From Thiothrix sp. (GTDB lineage Bacteria; Pseudomonadota; Gammaproteobacteria; Thiotrichales; Thiotrichaceae), in the NCBI RefSeq assembly GCF_028714775.1, contig NZ_JAQTLS010000019.1:1-64000 (forward strand): a DNA stretch of 64,000 nucleotides, in the 5' to 3' direction. Under the pieces are notes generated by a model. The model saw only the letters and a list, made by a program, of their open reading frames with translations, was not told the DNA's origin and searched no databases. The position numbers were made by a program, and so were the translations under genes. Positions 37,749-47,297 of the stretch are shown here, in pieces. The stretch's first letter is position 1, and every line of letters begins with the position of its first letter.

Positions 37749-38225
37749 TTATCGCGCTATGGTGTTGGTTCGACGGATTTTGTTCTGCAACTGCAAGATG
37801 CCGTACAGCAAGGCTTCTGCGGTCGGCGGACATCCCGGCACGTAAATGTCGACGGGGATTACCCGGTCACAACCACGCACCACGGCATAGGAATAATGGT
37901 AGTAGCCACCGCCGTTGGCACAAGACCCCATTGAGATCACCCAACGCGGTTCTGCCATCTGGTCATAGACCTTACGCAGTGCGGGAGCCATCTTGTTGGT
38001 CAGCGTGCCTGCCACGATCATGACATCAGACTGGCGTGGGCTGGGGCGAAATACGATACCGAAACGGTCAAGGTCATAACGTGCCGCACCTGCGTGCATC
38101 ATTTCCACCGCGCAGCAAGCCAAACCAAAGGTCATCGGCCACATCGAACCAGTACGCGCCCAATTGATGAGCTTGTCGGCAGTCGTAGTGACGAAGCCTT
38201 TTTCCAGAATACCCTCTACTCCCAT
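37749..38225 (-). CDS. nuoB: NuoB, complex I N2 iron-sulfur subunit B
   Basis: The 158-residue protein carries the cluster N2 ligands: tandem cysteines in [14 protein letters not shown] and VPGCPP. N2 hands electrons to quinone. ATG 38225 overlaps the end of nuoA by ten bases; the in-frame ATG at 38246 would lie deep in nuoA and is less likely. Confidence 0.95.
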   Translation of the reverse strand: MGVEGILEKGFVTTTADKLINWARTGSMWPMTFGLACCAVEMMHAGAARYDLDRFGIVFRPSPRQSDVMIVAGTLTNKMAPALRKVYDQMAEPRWVISMGSCANGGGYYHYSYAVVRGCDRVIPVDIYVPGCPPTAEALLYGILQLQNKIRRTNTIAR

Positions 38226-38572
38226 TCCAGTGCCCCTTTCTTCCACTCGTAAACGAAACCGACAATCAAGATAGTTAGGAATATGCCCATTGCCACTAAG
38301 CCAAAGAGACCGATTTGGTCAAGCACGATTGCCCAAGGGAACAGGAAAGCGATCTCAAGATCGAAGATAATGAAGAGGATAGCGACCAGATAGTAACGCA
38401 CGTCAAATTTCATACGTGCATCTTCAAACGCAGGGAAGCCGCATTCAAACGGGGAATCTTTTTCTGCATCAGGGCGGCGTGGCCCTGCCAACAAGCCCAA
38501 GCCCAGCAATATGACTGCCAAGCCAAAGCCTACTCCCAGAAAAACGAGAATCGGAAGGTATTCACCTAACAT
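38216..38572 (-). CDS. nuoA: NuoA, complex I membrane subunit A
   Basis: The 118-residue protein has three TM helices and the family motif [37 protein letters not shown] lies five bases before ATG 38572; upstream in-frame sequence lacks support. It is the first gene of the nuo operon. Confidence 0.95.
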   Translation of the reverse strand: MLGEYLPILVFLGVGFGLAVILLGLGLLAGPRRPDAEKDSPFECGFPAFEDARMKFDVRYYLVAILFIIFDLEIAFLFPWAIVLDQIGLFGLVAMGIFLTILIVGFVYEWKKGALEWE

Positions 38573-38668
38573 ACTAACTCCTGGTGTCAACCGTTGTGAT
38601 CTGTCAAAAGTACTCACCCGGTTATCTGTGGCGGTGATCGAAACACTTACGGTTCGTATCACAATTTC

Positions 38669-38697
38669 ATTATCAGCCGAATATAACGGCGCATGAA
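38669..38697 (-). promoter_or_regulatory. candidate nuo operon promoter
   Basis: On the minus strand TTCATG (38697-38692) and GATAAT (38674-38669), preceded by CT, are 17 bases apart, about 100 bases upstream of nuoA. Confidence 0.5.
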
Positions 38698-38800
38698 CCG
38701 CAGATTAATTCCCCAAAGTGGGTATTGTCAGTATACCAACACAAAACCATCCCCGTAGGAATGATTGCAAACACCAGACAATCTTGCTCTACCGAGACGA

Positions 38801-38862
38801 ATTGTCGACATTGTATGTAAAATATCGCTCATGTCAAACAAAAAACATCAATATTGTCGACA
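38801..38862. promoter_or_regulatory. paired TGTCGACA palindromes upstream of nuo
   Basis: The ten-mer ATTGTCGACA occurs at 38801-38810 and again at 38853-38862. The start-to-start distance is 52 bases, close to five helical turns, so both lie on the same DNA face. This suits a dimeric regulator binding twice; no regulator is identified. Confidence 0.4.
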
Positions 38863-38902
38863 CTTTAAAACAAGGCATTGAGGCAAAAAATATTACAGGC
38901 AT

Positions 38903-38939
38903 AAAAAAAGCCTGTTACCCAAAAGTAACAGGCTTTTTT
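38903..38939 (-). terminator. bidirectional terminator after tRNA-Leu
   Basis: AAAAAAAGCCTGTTAC and GTAACAGGCTTTTTT form a nine-base GC-containing stem plus an A/T extension around a CCAAAA loop, with T-runs in both directions. Confidence 0.92.
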
Positions 38940-38945
38940 CTCATT

Positions 38946-39030
38946 TGGTACCGACGACCGGACTCGAACCGGTACAGCTTTCGCCACTACCCCCTCAAGA
39001 TAGCGTGTCTACCAATTCCACCACGTCGGC
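38946..39030 (-). tRNA. tRNA-Leu (anticodon GAG)
   Basis: The 85-base gene has encoded CCA, a long variable arm typical of leucine tRNAs and anticodon GAG at 38996-38994 in a TTGAGGG loop. The acceptor stem ends with a G-T wobble at 1:72. It follows secG, as leuU does in E. coli, and is probably cotranscribed with it. Confidence 0.95.
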
Positions 39031-39054
39031 AAAGCAGGGGCGTATGTTACTCTA

Positions 39055-39528
39055 CTACTTCTTTTCTTGCACGGGTTTTTCGTCTTTTGCAGCATTTTTC
39101 TGATCCGCAGCAGGCTTGTCTTCCTTCTTAGCTGCGTCGGCCGCTGCTGGAGCAGGCGGAACATCACTGGCTTGAGGCTTATCAGCCGCTGCTGCACCCG
39201 GCACTGGCGGAACATCACCCACTGGCGCAGCAGGAGCTGGTTCAACAGTCACCGCTGGAGCTGTCGCATCCATAATGCTAGCTGGCGTTATGGTACGACC
39301 AGAAGCCAAGAATGCCAAAGCAATGCAGTTGAGGAAAAACACCGTCGCCAGAATCGCGGTCGTTCGGCTGAGGAAGTTGGCAGAGCCACGCGCACCGAAT
39401 ACCGTGCCGGAAGCACCGCTACCAAAAGCAGCACCTGCATCCGCGCCTTTACCTTGCTGCATCAATACCAACACGATGACAGCAACTGAAACAACGATCT
39501 GAACGATCAACAAGACGTTATATAACAT
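39055..39528 (-). CDS. secG: SecG, preprotein translocase subunit, with long C-terminal tail
   Basis: The 157-residue protein has two TM helices (about 3-23 and 53-75) and the cytoplasmic loop QQGKGADAGAAFGSGASGTVFG, diagnostic for SecG. The tail after residue 85 is extended by about 50 residues rich in Ala, Pro, Asp and Lys. SecG assists SecA-driven export through SecYE. It stands between tpiA and tRNA-Leu. Confidence 0.95.
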   Translation of the reverse strand: MLYNVLLIVQIVVSVAVIVLVLMQQGKGADAGAAFGSGASGTVFGARGSANFLSRTTAILATVFFLNCIALAFLASGRTITPASIMDATAPAVTVEPAPAAPVGDVPPVPGAAAADKPQASDVPPAPAAADAAKKEDKPAADQKNAAKDEKPVQEKK

Positions 39529-39545
39529 AGCCTTTTTTATTAACC

Positions 39546-40298
39546 TTAGTTACCGGCTTGGCAGATGGCCAAAAATTCCCGTGCATCCAATGCTGCACCA
39601 CCAATCAGACCACCATCAATATCCGGCATAGCAAACAATTCAGCGGCATTCGCGCCTTTGACGCTGCCACCATACAAAATTTGTACCTTCGCTGCCACGG
39701 CTTCATTCAGCCCAGCAATTTTACCACGGATGAAAGCGTGAACATCCTGTGCCTGCTGCGGACTAGCGGTTTTACCCGTACCAATCGCCCAAACAGGTTC
39801 ATAAGCAATCACACCATCAACCAGTGCTTCCACACCTTCCAACGCAATCACGGCATCCAGTTGGCGTGCAACCACGGCTTCCGTAATGCCACCTTCACGT
39901 TCTGCCAGCGTTTCACCGACACACAAGATAGGCTTCAAACCATGCTTGCGGGCAGCGGCAAACTTATGGGCAGTGTCACCATCTTGCTCACCATAAATGG
40001 CGCGGCGTTCTGAGTGACCGACAATCGCGTATCCGCAACCAAACTCATTCAACATTGGGCCAGAAACCTCGCCCGTGAATGCGCCTGCATCCTGATCAGC
40101 AATATCTTGCGACCCCAGACCAACGCGGCTTCCCGCCAGCAAGCCTTGTGTCATGGGAATGTAGACATACGGCGGACAAACCGCAACTGCCACATTATCC
40201 ATACCTTTCAGACCCGCCAGAATTCCCCCCACCAAAGACTCGATACTCGCTTTGGAGCCGTTGAGTTTCCAGTTACCTGCTACCAGTTTTTGACGCAT
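39546..40298 (-). CDS. tpiA: Triosephosphate isomerase
   Basis: The 250-residue enzyme has the catalytic residues in AGNWKLNGS (Lys11), GHSERR (His near 95) and AYEPVWAIGTGKTAS (Glu near 167), then YGGSVKG and GGAALDA of the phosphate site. It interconverts glyceraldehyde 3-phosphate and dihydroxyacetone phosphate. AAGGAGAGG precedes the start. Confidence 0.97.
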   Translation of the reverse strand: MRQKLVAGNWKLNGSKASIESLVGGILAGLKGMDNVAVAVCPPYVYIPMTQGLLAGSRVGLGSQDIADQDAGAFTGEVSGPMLNEFGCGYAIVGHSERRAIYGEQDGDTAHKFAAARKHGLKPILCVGETLAEREGGITEAVVARQLDAVIALEGVEALVDGVIAYEPVWAIGTGKTASPQQAQDVHAFIRGKIAGLNEAVAAKVQILYGGSVKGANAAELFAMPDIDGGLIGGAALDAREFLAICQAGN

Positions 40299-40374
40299 GA
40301 TTTCACCTCTCCTTCAAGCAAGGGCGAAAGATTACCTGCATAAGCCTTGGAAATCAATCTTCATTCCGGGCAGG

Positions 40375-41709
40375 TCAAGCCGCAGCACGCACCGCACTGG
40401 CAATATCCTCCGCCAAGGCGGCAGTTTCCGTAGCATCTTCGCCTTCCACCATCACACGGATCAGTGGTTCTGTACCGGAAGCACGCAACAATACCCGTCC
40501 GCGATCACCCAATTGCTGTTCAACTTGGTGCACCGCCTCTTGGATCGGGGCAGATTCATCCAGCTTGATTTTCTGCCGGGTCGGGACATTGATCAGGGTT
40601 TGCGGATACTTGGACATGACCTTTTTCAGCTCATGCAAGGGCTTACCGGAATCGTGCATCGCCCGCAGCACTTGCAAAGCGGCAATGATGCCATCCCCGG
40701 TCGTGATATGGTCGCGCACAATGATATGACCGGAAGATTCGCCGCCCAGCGGGCAATTATGCAGGTTCATTTGTTCAATGACGTAACGGTCGCCGACATT
40801 TGCACGGTAGAACGGCACATCCAAGGCCCGTATGGATTTTTCCAAGCCAAGGTTGCTCATCAATGTACCGACCACACCGCCTTGCAAGCCGCACTCCTGA
40901 TGGCGGTGGTGGGCAATGATCGCCAAAATTTCATCACCATCGACAATACTTCTCCGCTGATCAACCATGATCAGGCGGTCGCCGTCGCCATCCAGCGCAA
41001 CCCCAACATCAGCGCGGTAACGTTGCACTGCGTCCCGCAATTCCTCCACATGGGTTGCGCCACACTTATCATTGATGTTCAGCCCATCGGGTTCATTGGC
41101 AATGGCAATCACTTCTGCGCCCAACTCGCTGAATACATCGGGGGCGACATGGTAGGTTGCTCCATTCGCGCAATCGACCACAATGCGCAGCCCCTTGAGG
41201 GAGACATCGGTCGGCAGGGCGCGTTTACAGAATTCGATGTAACGCCCAGCAGCATCTTTCGCCCGCTCGACCTTACCGAGTTCTGCTGATGAAACGGTTT
41301 TGAAATCCTTCTCCAGCCACGCCTCGATTTCTTCTTCCACAGTATCCGGCAACTTGGTTCCGGTACTGGAAAAGAATTTCAAACCATTGTCATCATACGG
41401 GTTGTGTGACGCACTGATCACGATACCCGCCGAAGCACGGAAGGCGCGGGTCAAATAAGCCACCGCAGGCGTAGGCATCGGCCCCAACAAGCGGATATTC
41501 ACACCTGCCGCCACCAAGCCCGCTTGCAGGGCGGATTCCAGCATGTAACCGGAAATGCGCGTATCCTTACCGATCACCACCAGCGGATGCCCATTGCTTG
41601 CTAGTACTTTGCCTGCTGCCCAACCCAGTTTCAGCACGAAATCGGGGGTCATGGGGTAACGGCCGATCTTGCCGCGAATACCATCCGTACCAAAATATTT
41701 TCTAGCCAT
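40375..41709 (-). CDS. glmM: Phosphoglucosamine mutase
   Basis: The 444-residue enzyme shows FGTDGIRG at the N-terminus, the active-site serine in [15 protein letters not shown] (near residue 101), the metal loop DGDGDRL and the phosphate-binding [11 protein letters not shown] near the C-terminus. It converts glucosamine 6-phosphate to glucosamine 1-phosphate for UDP-GlcNAc synthesis. It lies between folP and tpiA. Confidence 0.96.
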   Translation of the reverse strand: MARKYFGTDGIRGKIGRYPMTPDFVLKLGWAAGKVLASNGHPLVVIGKDTRISGYMLESALQAGLVAAGVNIRLLGPMPTPAVAYLTRAFRASAGIVISASHNPYDDNGLKFFSSTGTKLPDTVEEEIEAWLEKDFKTVSSAELGKVERAKDAAGRYIEFCKRALPTDVSLKGLRIVVDCANGATYHVAPDVFSELGAEVIAIANEPDGLNINDKCGATHVEELRDAVQRYRADVGVALDGDGDRLIMVDQRRSIVDGDEILAIIAHHRHQECGLQGGVVGTLMSNLGLEKSIRALDVPFYRANVGDRYVIEQMNLHNCPLGGESSGHIIVRDHITTGDGIIAALQVLRAMHDSGKPLHELKKVMSKYPQTLINVPTRQKIKLDESAPIQEAVHQVEQQLGDRGRVLLRASGTEPLIRVMVEGEDATETAALAEDIASAVRAAA

Positions 41710-41732
41710 TATTCCCTTAGAACCTCAATCGT

Positions 41733-42542
41733 TTATTCAAGGACTGCTTGTACAATCTTCATGGCATCAACCGTTGCCTTGACATCATGTACGCGAATGA
41801 TACGTGCGCCATGCATTGCTGCCACCACTGCCGCTGCCACACTGCCATGCAAGCGCCCGTCGACTGCCACATTGCCCATTAATGCGCCAATCATGGACTT
41901 GCGCGAAATGCCTACCAGTATAGGCAAACCCAACGCAGAAAAGGCATCCAAGCGACGTAATAAATCCAGATTATGCGGCAATGTTTTACCAAACCCAAAA
42001 CCAGGGTCAAGAACCAGCCGAGAACGCGCAATACCTGCCTGCCCACAGGCCGCAATACGCTCCTCAAAAAAGCGGCAAACATCCTGCACCACCTCGGTGT
42101 ACTGCGGACTGTGCTGCATAGTGCGTGGTTGCCCCTGCATATGCATCAGGCAAATCGGCACGGACAAGCCCGCACAGGCTTCCAATGCACCGGGTTCCTG
42201 CAAGGCACGTACATCGTTGATCAAATCCGCACCTGCTGCCACCGCAGCCTGCATAACTTCCGGCTTGCTGGTATCCACTGACACCGGCACATCAAAACGC
42301 TCCCGGATCGCAGCAATGATGGGCACAACACGCTCAAGCTCTTCCGACGTGGATACAGCTTGCGCACCGGGGCGGGTAGACTCGCCGCCGACATCAATAA
42401 TATCCACCCCTTCCACCAGCATTTGTTCCACATGCCGCAATGCCGCATCCCGCGCATGAAACTGCCCGCCGTCGGAAAACGAATCCGGGGTTACATTGAG
42501 GATACCCATGACCTGTACTGACGTTTTATCTGCTTGCCACAT
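41733..42542 (-). CDS. folP: Dihydropteroate synthase
   Basis: The 269-residue enzyme has GILNVTPDSFSDGG, DVGGESTRPGA and DPGFGFGKT, the pterin and pABA site motifs. It makes dihydropteroate in folate synthesis and is the sulfonamide target. ATG 42542 has GGTGG just upstream; the longer frame would run into the terminator that follows ftsH and is rejected. Confidence 0.95.
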   Translation of the reverse strand: MWQADKTSVQVMGILNVTPDSFSDGGQFHARDAALRHVEQMLVEGVDIIDVGGESTRPGAQAVSTSEELERVVPIIAAIRERFDVPVSVDTSKPEVMQAAVAAGADLINDVRALQEPGALEACAGLSVPICLMHMQGQPRTMQHSPQYTEVVQDVCRFFEERIAACGQAGIARSRLVLDPGFGFGKTLPHNLDLLRRLDAFSALGLPILVGISRKSMIGALMGNVAVDGRLHGSVAAAVVAAMHGARIIRVHDVKATVDAMKIVQAVLE

Positions 42543-42556
42543 GCTGCCACCACCCC

Positions 42557-42587
42557 AAAAGAAAAAGCGCGGAAACAATCTCCGCGC
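42557..42587 (-). terminator. intrinsic terminator between ftsH and folP
   Basis: On the minus strand GCGCGGA and TCCGCGC form a seven-base stem with a seven-base loop, followed by TTTTTCTTTT. It stands 27 bases after the ftsH stop and 15 bases before folP, so folP needs readthrough or a promoter of its own. Confidence 0.85.
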
Positions 42588-42613
42588 CTTACCCTATCAA
42601 GCTTACTGTTTAA

Positions 42614-44545
42614 TCAGTGGGAACTCGCCGCCCCACCAATGACGCCTTCACCTGTGGCTTTCTTGCCATTGCCCGATTGAGGCCGTGATGATGTACCTTT
42701 ACCACCGGAGGAATCGTCGTCAGTCCAATCCGCTGGTGGTGGCGGCTCTTCGCCGCGCATCAGGGCATCTACTTGCCCACGGTCAATGGTTTCGTACTTC
42801 ATCAGTGCTTGCGCCATCGCGTGCAAAACACTCATCCGTTCAGTCAGGATGGTTTTGGCACGGGTGTAGTTACGGTCAATGACTTCACGGATTTCACCGT
42901 CAATCGCATGGGCGGTTTCATCCGACACGTGCTTATGTTGCGTAACGGAACGTCCTAAGAATACTTCGCCCTCGTCTTCCGAGTACGCCAGTGGCCCCAT
43001 GCGGTTCGACAAGCCCCACTTCGTTACCATATTGCGAGCAATGCTGGTGGCGCGTTCAATATCGTTGGAAGCACCTGTAGTTACACCTTCAAAGCCATAA
43101 ATCAGCTCTTCGGCAATACGCCCACCGTACAAGCTGGAAATTTGGCTTTCCAAACGCTGCTTGCTGGCGCTGTAACGGTCTTCTTCCGGCAAGTACATGG
43201 TCACACCCAGCGCACGACCGCGCGGGATAATGCTGACTTTGTACACGGGATCATGTTCCGGCACGCTCAAACCAACGATAGCATGGCCTGCTTCGTGGTA
43301 AGCAGTCGCCAGCTTTTCCTCTTCCTTCATGACCATCGACTTGCGCTCAGCGCCCATCATGATCTTGTCTTTGGCTTTCTCGAATTCATTCATGTCAACG
43401 GTGCGCTTATTGGAGCGGGCAGCAAACAACGCCGCCTCGTTGACCAGATTCGCCAAATCAGCACCAGAAAAACCGGGCGTACCGCGTGCAATCAAGGATG
43501 GTTTTACATCATCGCCCAACGGCACTTTGCGCATGTGGACTTTAAGGATATGTTCACGACCACGCACATCCGGCAATGGAACAACAACTTGACGGTCGAA
43601 ACGACCGGGACGCAGCAACGCCGCATCCAATACGTCAGGGCGGTTAGTTGCGGCAATGACGATGATGCCTTCGCTGCCTTCAAAACCGTCCATCTCCACC
43701 AGCAATTGGTTGAGGGTTTGTTCACGTTCATCGTGACCACCACCCAGACCAGCGCCACGCTGACGGCCTACCGCATCAATTTCATCAATAAAGATAATGC
43801 AAGGCGCATGTTTCTTAGCCTGCTCGAACATGTCACGCACACGGGATGCACCGACACCGACGAACATTTCGACAAAATCAGAACCAGAAATACTGAAAAA
43901 CGGTACTTTCGCTTCACCAGCAATCGCTTTCGCCAACAAGGTTTTACCTGTACCGGGTGAACCAACCATCAGCACACCGCGCGGAATCTTGCCACCCAGC
44001 TTCTGGAATTTGCCCGGATCACGCAGGAACTCGACCAATTCGCCGACTTCTTCCTTGGCCTCATCGCAGCCAGCCACGTCATTGAAATTAATCTTGACCT
44101 GATCTTCGGTCATCATGCGGGCGCGGCTTTTACCGAAGGACATCGCCCCACGACCACCGCCGCCACCTTGCATCTGGCGCATGATGTAAATCCACAGCCC
44201 AATGATCAGCAGGAACGGAACCCAGCTAATGATGATGTCCCACAACAGGGAACGCTCTTCTGGCTTGCTCGCTTTGAATTTAACCCCATGTTTGACCAAA
44301 TCATTGATCAATTCAGGATCGTTAGGCGGGCTATACGTAATAAATTTGCTGTCGCCAGCCGTGACCACCAACGTCTGATCCTTAATTTCGACTTCCTTGA
44401 CCGAACCATCACGCACGCGGCTCAGGAACTCCGAATAAGGCATCGCTTCCGATGTCTGGGTTGGCACACTGAATTTGCTGAATACCGCAATCAAAACAAA
44501 TGCGATAACGGCCCAGATCAGCAAATTTTTGGTTAAATCGTTCAA
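42614..44545 (-). CDS. ftsH: FtsH, membrane ATP-dependent zinc metalloprotease
   Basis: The 643-residue protein has two TM helices (about 5-24 and 98-118) around a periplasmic domain, an AAA module with Walker A GSPGTGKT and Walker [10 protein letters not shown], and the zinc motif HEAGH (near residue 415). It degrades membrane and regulatory proteins such as LpxC and SecY. The start is TTG at 44545 with GGAG seven bases upstream. The glycine-rich C-terminal tail is typical. Confidence 0.97.
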   Translation of the reverse strand: MNDLTKNLLIWAVIAFVLIAVFSKFSVPTQTSEAMPYSEFLSRVRDGSVKEVEIKDQTLVVTAGDSKFITYSPPNDPELINDLVKHGVKFKASKPEERSLLWDIIISWVPFLLIIGLWIYIMRQMQGGGGGRGAMSFGKSRARMMTEDQVKINFNDVAGCDEAKEEVGELVEFLRDPGKFQKLGGKIPRGVLMVGSPGTGKTLLAKAIAGEAKVPFFSISGSDFVEMFVGVGASRVRDMFEQAKKHAPCIIFIDEIDAVGRQRGAGLGGGHDEREQTLNQLLVEMDGFEGSEGIIVIAATNRPDVLDAALLRPGRFDRQVVVPLPDVRGREHILKVHMRKVPLGDDVKPSLIARGTPGFSGADLANLVNEAALFAARSNKRTVDMNEFEKAKDKIMMGAERKSMVMKEEEKLATAYHEAGHAIVGLSVPEHDPVYKVSIIPRGRALGVTMYLPEEDRYSASKQRLESQISSLYGGRIAEELIYGFEGVTTGASNDIERATSIARNMVTKWGLSNRMGPLAYSEDEGEVFLGRSVTQHKHVSDETAHAIDGEIREVIDRNYTRAKTILTERMSVLHAMAQALMKYETIDRGQVDALMRGEEPPPPADWTDDDSSGGKGTSSRPQSGNGKKATGEGVIGGAASSH

Positions 44546-44605
44546 GTGACTTCTCCACTATCAACTTCGAGGCGTTACTCGTATGTAACACCCAATGCGC
44601 GAATA

Positions 44606-45226
44606 TTACAACATAAAACCCTGTGCAAGCACATAAACTTCCCGGCTGCGGGGTCTTGATGCTGCTGGTTTCCTGACTTTTACTGTTTTGAAACTGCTGC
44701 GTACATCACGCATGAAGGCTTCTGAGCCATCCCCCTGAAACAATTTCACCAGAAAAGCACCACCCGGCTTTAATACCTGTCGCGCCATGTCCAATGCAAG
44801 TTCACACAGATGAATGGCGCGAGGTTGGTCAACCGCATCCACCCCACTCATATTGGGAGCCATATCGGAAATAACAAGGTCTGCTTTGTCATCACCCAAC
44901 AAACCCAATATTTCAGCCAACACCGCCTCTTCGCGGAAATCCCCCAACACAAACTCAACAAACGCCAACGGATCAAGCGGCAGGATGTCGCTTGCCACAA
45001 CCCTCCCCTTCCGCCCCACCACTTGGGTCGCGTACTGGCTCCATCCGCCGGGAGCCGCACCCAAATCCACCACTTTCATGCACGGTTGCAAGATGCGGTC
45101 TTTTTCCTGAATTTCCTTCAGCTTGTAAACCGCCCGCGAACGGTAGCCTTCCTGCTGTGCTTTTTTGACATATTCATCGCTAAAATGTTCACCTAACCAC
45201 CGTTGACTGCTTTTGCTTCTTGCCAT
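44606..45226 (-). CDS. rlmE: RlmE (FtsJ/RrmJ), 23S rRNA 2'-O-methyltransferase
   Basis: The 206-residue enzyme has the SAM motif [12 protein letters not shown], then [10 protein letters not shown] and FLVKLFQG, which supply the K-D-K-E catalytic set with an upstream lysine. It methylates U2552 of 23S rRNA. It is divergent from yhbY, as in E. coli. Confidence 0.95.
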   Translation of the reverse strand: MARSKSSQRWLGEHFSDEYVKKAQQEGYRSRAVYKLKEIQEKDRILQPCMKVVDLGAAPGGWSQYATQVVGRKGRVVASDILPLDPLAFVEFVLGDFREEAVLAEILGLLGDDKADLVISDMAPNMSGVDAVDQPRAIHLCELALDMARQVLKPGGAFLVKLFQGDGSEAFMRDVRSSFKTVKVRKPAASRPRSREVYVLAQGFML

Positions 45227-45274
45227 GCCTCGTTATCACTCATTACACTTCATCAATTTACGCAAAAGAGTATC

Positions 45275-45586
45275 ATGGAACTGACCTCAACACTGACTGA
45301 AACGCAGAAAAAACGCCTGCGTACCCGCGCACATGACCTAAAACCTGTCGTTATGATCGGTCAGCATGGCCTGAAGCCGTCCGTACTGGAAGAAATCACT
45401 GGCGCACTCGACCACCATCAATTGATCAAAATAAAGCTGAGCGTCGGCGACCGCGAACTGCGTGACGACATGATCGCCCAAATCTTGCAATACAGCCAAG
45501 CACAACAAGTCCAACGGATCGGAAATATCGCCGTGCTGTACCGCCGCAACCCTGACAGGCCGGACATTTTCAAACAAGATTTCTGA
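45275..45586 (+). CDS. yhbY: YhbY family RNA-binding protein (CRM domain)
   Basis: The 103-residue protein is a single CRM domain: KKRLRTRAHDLKPVVMIGQHGL, containing the GxxG-type loop, and GDRELRDDMIAQIL. YhbY associates with pre-50S particles. ATG 45275 has AAGAG upstream; the in-frame ATG at 45203 would overlap rlmE. Confidence 0.93.
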   Translation: MELTSTLTETQKKRLRTRAHDLKPVVMIGQHGLKPSVLEEITGALDHHQLIKIKLSVGDRELRDDMIAQILQYSQAQQVQRIGNIAVLYRRNPDRPDIFKQDF

Positions 45587-45651
45587 TTTTGCGATTTCTC
45601 ATTGACGCCCATTGTAACTTCTGGGCTTGAACACACTCTAAATTCCCCATA

Positions 45652-45680
45652 GCATACGGCTATAAATCATAGCCGTATGC
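45652..45680. repeat. perfect 12-bp inverted repeat between yhbY and the thioredoxin gene
   Basis: GCATACGGCTAT (45652-45663) and ATAGCCGTATGC (45669-45680) form a hairpin with an AAATC loop. There is no T-run, so it may be a weak yhbY terminator or an operator for the following operon. Confidence 0.75.
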
Positions 45681-45712
45681 CCGTGCCTTAATAAACGCAG
45701 GAGGAATGTAGC

Positions 45713-46297
45713 GTGTTACGTACCCTTTTATTGACTGTGCTCATGTCATTGAGCGTTTCTATACCAGCCGTTTTTGCGGAAGATAAACCGCAGGCTGCCA
45801 CCACCAGCGACACGCCAGCCGCACCCACCGCCGTTGAAACCCGCGACGTTGATAAATTCTTCGACGACACCTTCAACAATATGAAGGAAGACCTTGAAAC
45901 CGCCAAAACTGACGGCAAAAAAGGCGTACTGATCATGTTCGAGATGGAAGAATGCCCGTTCTGCCACCGTATGAAAACGACTGTACTCAACCGCAGCGAC
46001 ATCCAAGATTACTACAAGGAAAACTTCCGCATCGTCAGCGTCGACATTGAAGGCGACGTGGAACTGACCAATTTCAAAGGCGAAACCACCACCCAGAAAG
46101 ATTTTGCCCTGAAAGATTTCCGTGTGCGAGCCACCCCGGTTTTCCAATTCATCGGTTTGGATGGCGAACCCATCAAAAATGGGCGCTTGACGGGAGCGAC
46201 CAAGGATGCCGAAGAATTCATGCAGTTAGGCAAGTACATTGCCGAGAAAAAGAACGAAGAAATGCCGTTTACCAAGTTCAAGCATGAGCAGAATTAA
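45713..46297 (+). CDS. Secreted SoxW-like thioredoxin-fold protein
   Basis: The 194-residue precursor has a signal peptide (about 1-22, ending Val-Phe-Ala), a short Pro/Ala/Thr-rich linker, and a thioredoxin domain with the redox motif CPFC in EMEECPFCHRM and a cis-proline in RATPVFQF. Such periplasmic thioredoxins of the SoxW type keep thiols reduced, for example in sulfur-oxidising systems. The start is GTG, seven bases after AGGAGGA. Its last codons overlap the next gene, so it heads a three-gene operon. No sox genes are nearby. Confidence 0.85.
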   Translation: MLRTLLLTVLMSLSVSIPAVFAEDKPQAATTSDTPAAPTAVETRDVDKFFDDTFNNMKEDLETAKTDGKKGVLIMFEMEECPFCHRMKTTVLNRSDIQDYYKENFRIVSVDIEGDVELTNFKGETTTQKDFALKDFRVRATPVFQFIGLDGEPIKNGRLTGATKDAEEFMQLGKYIAEKKNEEMPFTKFKHEQN

Positions 46298-47297
46298 ACT
46301 CGCATGGGGGGTATGCACTGCCCTCCTGTTCTTTCCTGCGAGCTACGCGGCTGATGAAGTCCCTAGCCCCATCAGCCTCGAACAGGCACTCACTTACGCC
46401 GACAAACACCCGCGTACTGCATTAGCGCCGGAGGTTGCATTACGCCATCCGCTGCGCCAGCCGCTGTACTTGGACTGCCACAACCTCGCCTACAACAATA
46501 ACAGCAGCCCAGATAACCAGCGCGATCAGCAATTACCCGCATTGGTTTCACCGCAGGACGCGCAACGGCTGGAAATCATGCAACGTTTCTTCGACGTAGT
46601 GCTAGCAGATTCCAGCGCGGTGCGCGATAGCGAAAACATGGCGGTCTACTACATCCCACTTGACCGCACCAAAACCCGGATGGAGTTGAAAGAGTTTTCC
46701 GAGTTGGATGTTGCCGAACTTGATGCCGAATATCAGGTTGTCCGCCAGCAAAGCGCTGCCAGTACCGCATCGCAACGCCTGACCCGCTCACTGTTGGCGC
46801 AAGCCATCAACACCCCGCTGAAATTGCCCAACGAACTCAACCCACCCACGCTTGGCACGTTCCCGAACGAACTTCCCGCACTGGATGAATTGGTCAAAAC
46901 CAGTCTGGACAACAATGCTTGGCTAGAGGAACGACGTGACGACGCCGATACCGACGAACAAGCCGTCATCGACATGGAAGTGCGCCAGCAAATCCTCGAA
47001 CTGTTGTTGCGGCTGGACGTTTTTAAGGTTGCGGAAGAACGTTCCAAGGCCGACATCCTTTGGCGCGATTATTACCTCGAACGTAGCCGCACCCTGTACG
47101 AACAGGAGGTCAAATCTGACCTCGGCGATGCCATGACCCAGCAAAGCAAAGCTCGCTTGCAACAACAACAAATCCAGTTCTGCCGCGCGATGGCACTGGC
47201 GCAACTGAATGCCCTACAAGGCAAACCTGTTTGGCCTTTACCAACAGCCGCAGCCAAAACGGAAACACCCGCCGCCAAAGAGGAACAACCCAAATGA
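46284..47297 (+). CDS. Exported TolC-like coiled-coil protein
   Basis: The 337-residue precursor begins with a signal peptide (about 1-22, FFPASYA). The body is rich in long amphipathic helices; LEQALTYADKHPR near the N-terminus and SRTLYEQEVKSDLGDAMTQQSKARL near the C-terminus recall outer-membrane factors of the TolC family. It is about 100 residues shorter than typical members and I cannot see convincing beta-barrel strands. The next gene encodes a HlyD-like adaptor that overlaps it by four bases. Transport role is inferred. Confidence 0.65.
   Translation: MSRIKLAWGVCTALLFFPASYAADEVPSPISLEQALTYADKHPRTALAPEVALRHPLRQPLYLDCHNLAYNNNSSPDNQRDQQLPALVSPQDAQRLEIMQRFFDVVLADSSAVRDSENMAVYYIPLDRTKTRMELKEFSELDVAELDAEYQVVRQQSAASTASQRLTRSLLAQAINTPLKLPNELNPPTLGTFPNELPALDELVKTSLDNNAWLEERRDDADTDEQAVIDMEVRQQILELLLRLDVFKVAEERSKADILWRDYYLERSRTLYEQEVKSDLGDAMTQQSKARLQQQQIQFCRAMALAQLNALQGKPVWPLPTAAAKTETPAAKEEQPK

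Larger units (their letters stand above)
38573..38902. other. 330-base regulatory region upstream of nuoA
   Basis: It holds a candidate nuo promoter, two TGTCGACA palindromes and AT-rich sequence, and ends at the tRNA-Leu terminator. A plus-strand reading frame through it is spurious. Confidence 0.7.

Noticed and set aside
38718-39131. 137-codon plus-strand ORF ending beyond the tRNA-Leu gene
   Set aside because: It reads through the terminator and antisense through tRNA-Leu; the RRPDSNR-like peptide is the usual artefact of translating a tRNA.
40297-41289. 330-codon plus-strand ORF antisense to glmM
   Set aside because: It mirrors glmM codon structure and has no recognisable motif.
42542-42578. 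Twelve-codon N-terminal extension of folP
   Set aside because: It would be encoded by the terminator T-run (Phe-Pro-Arg-Phe-Phe-Phe) and lacks a ribosome binding site; ATG 42542 has one.
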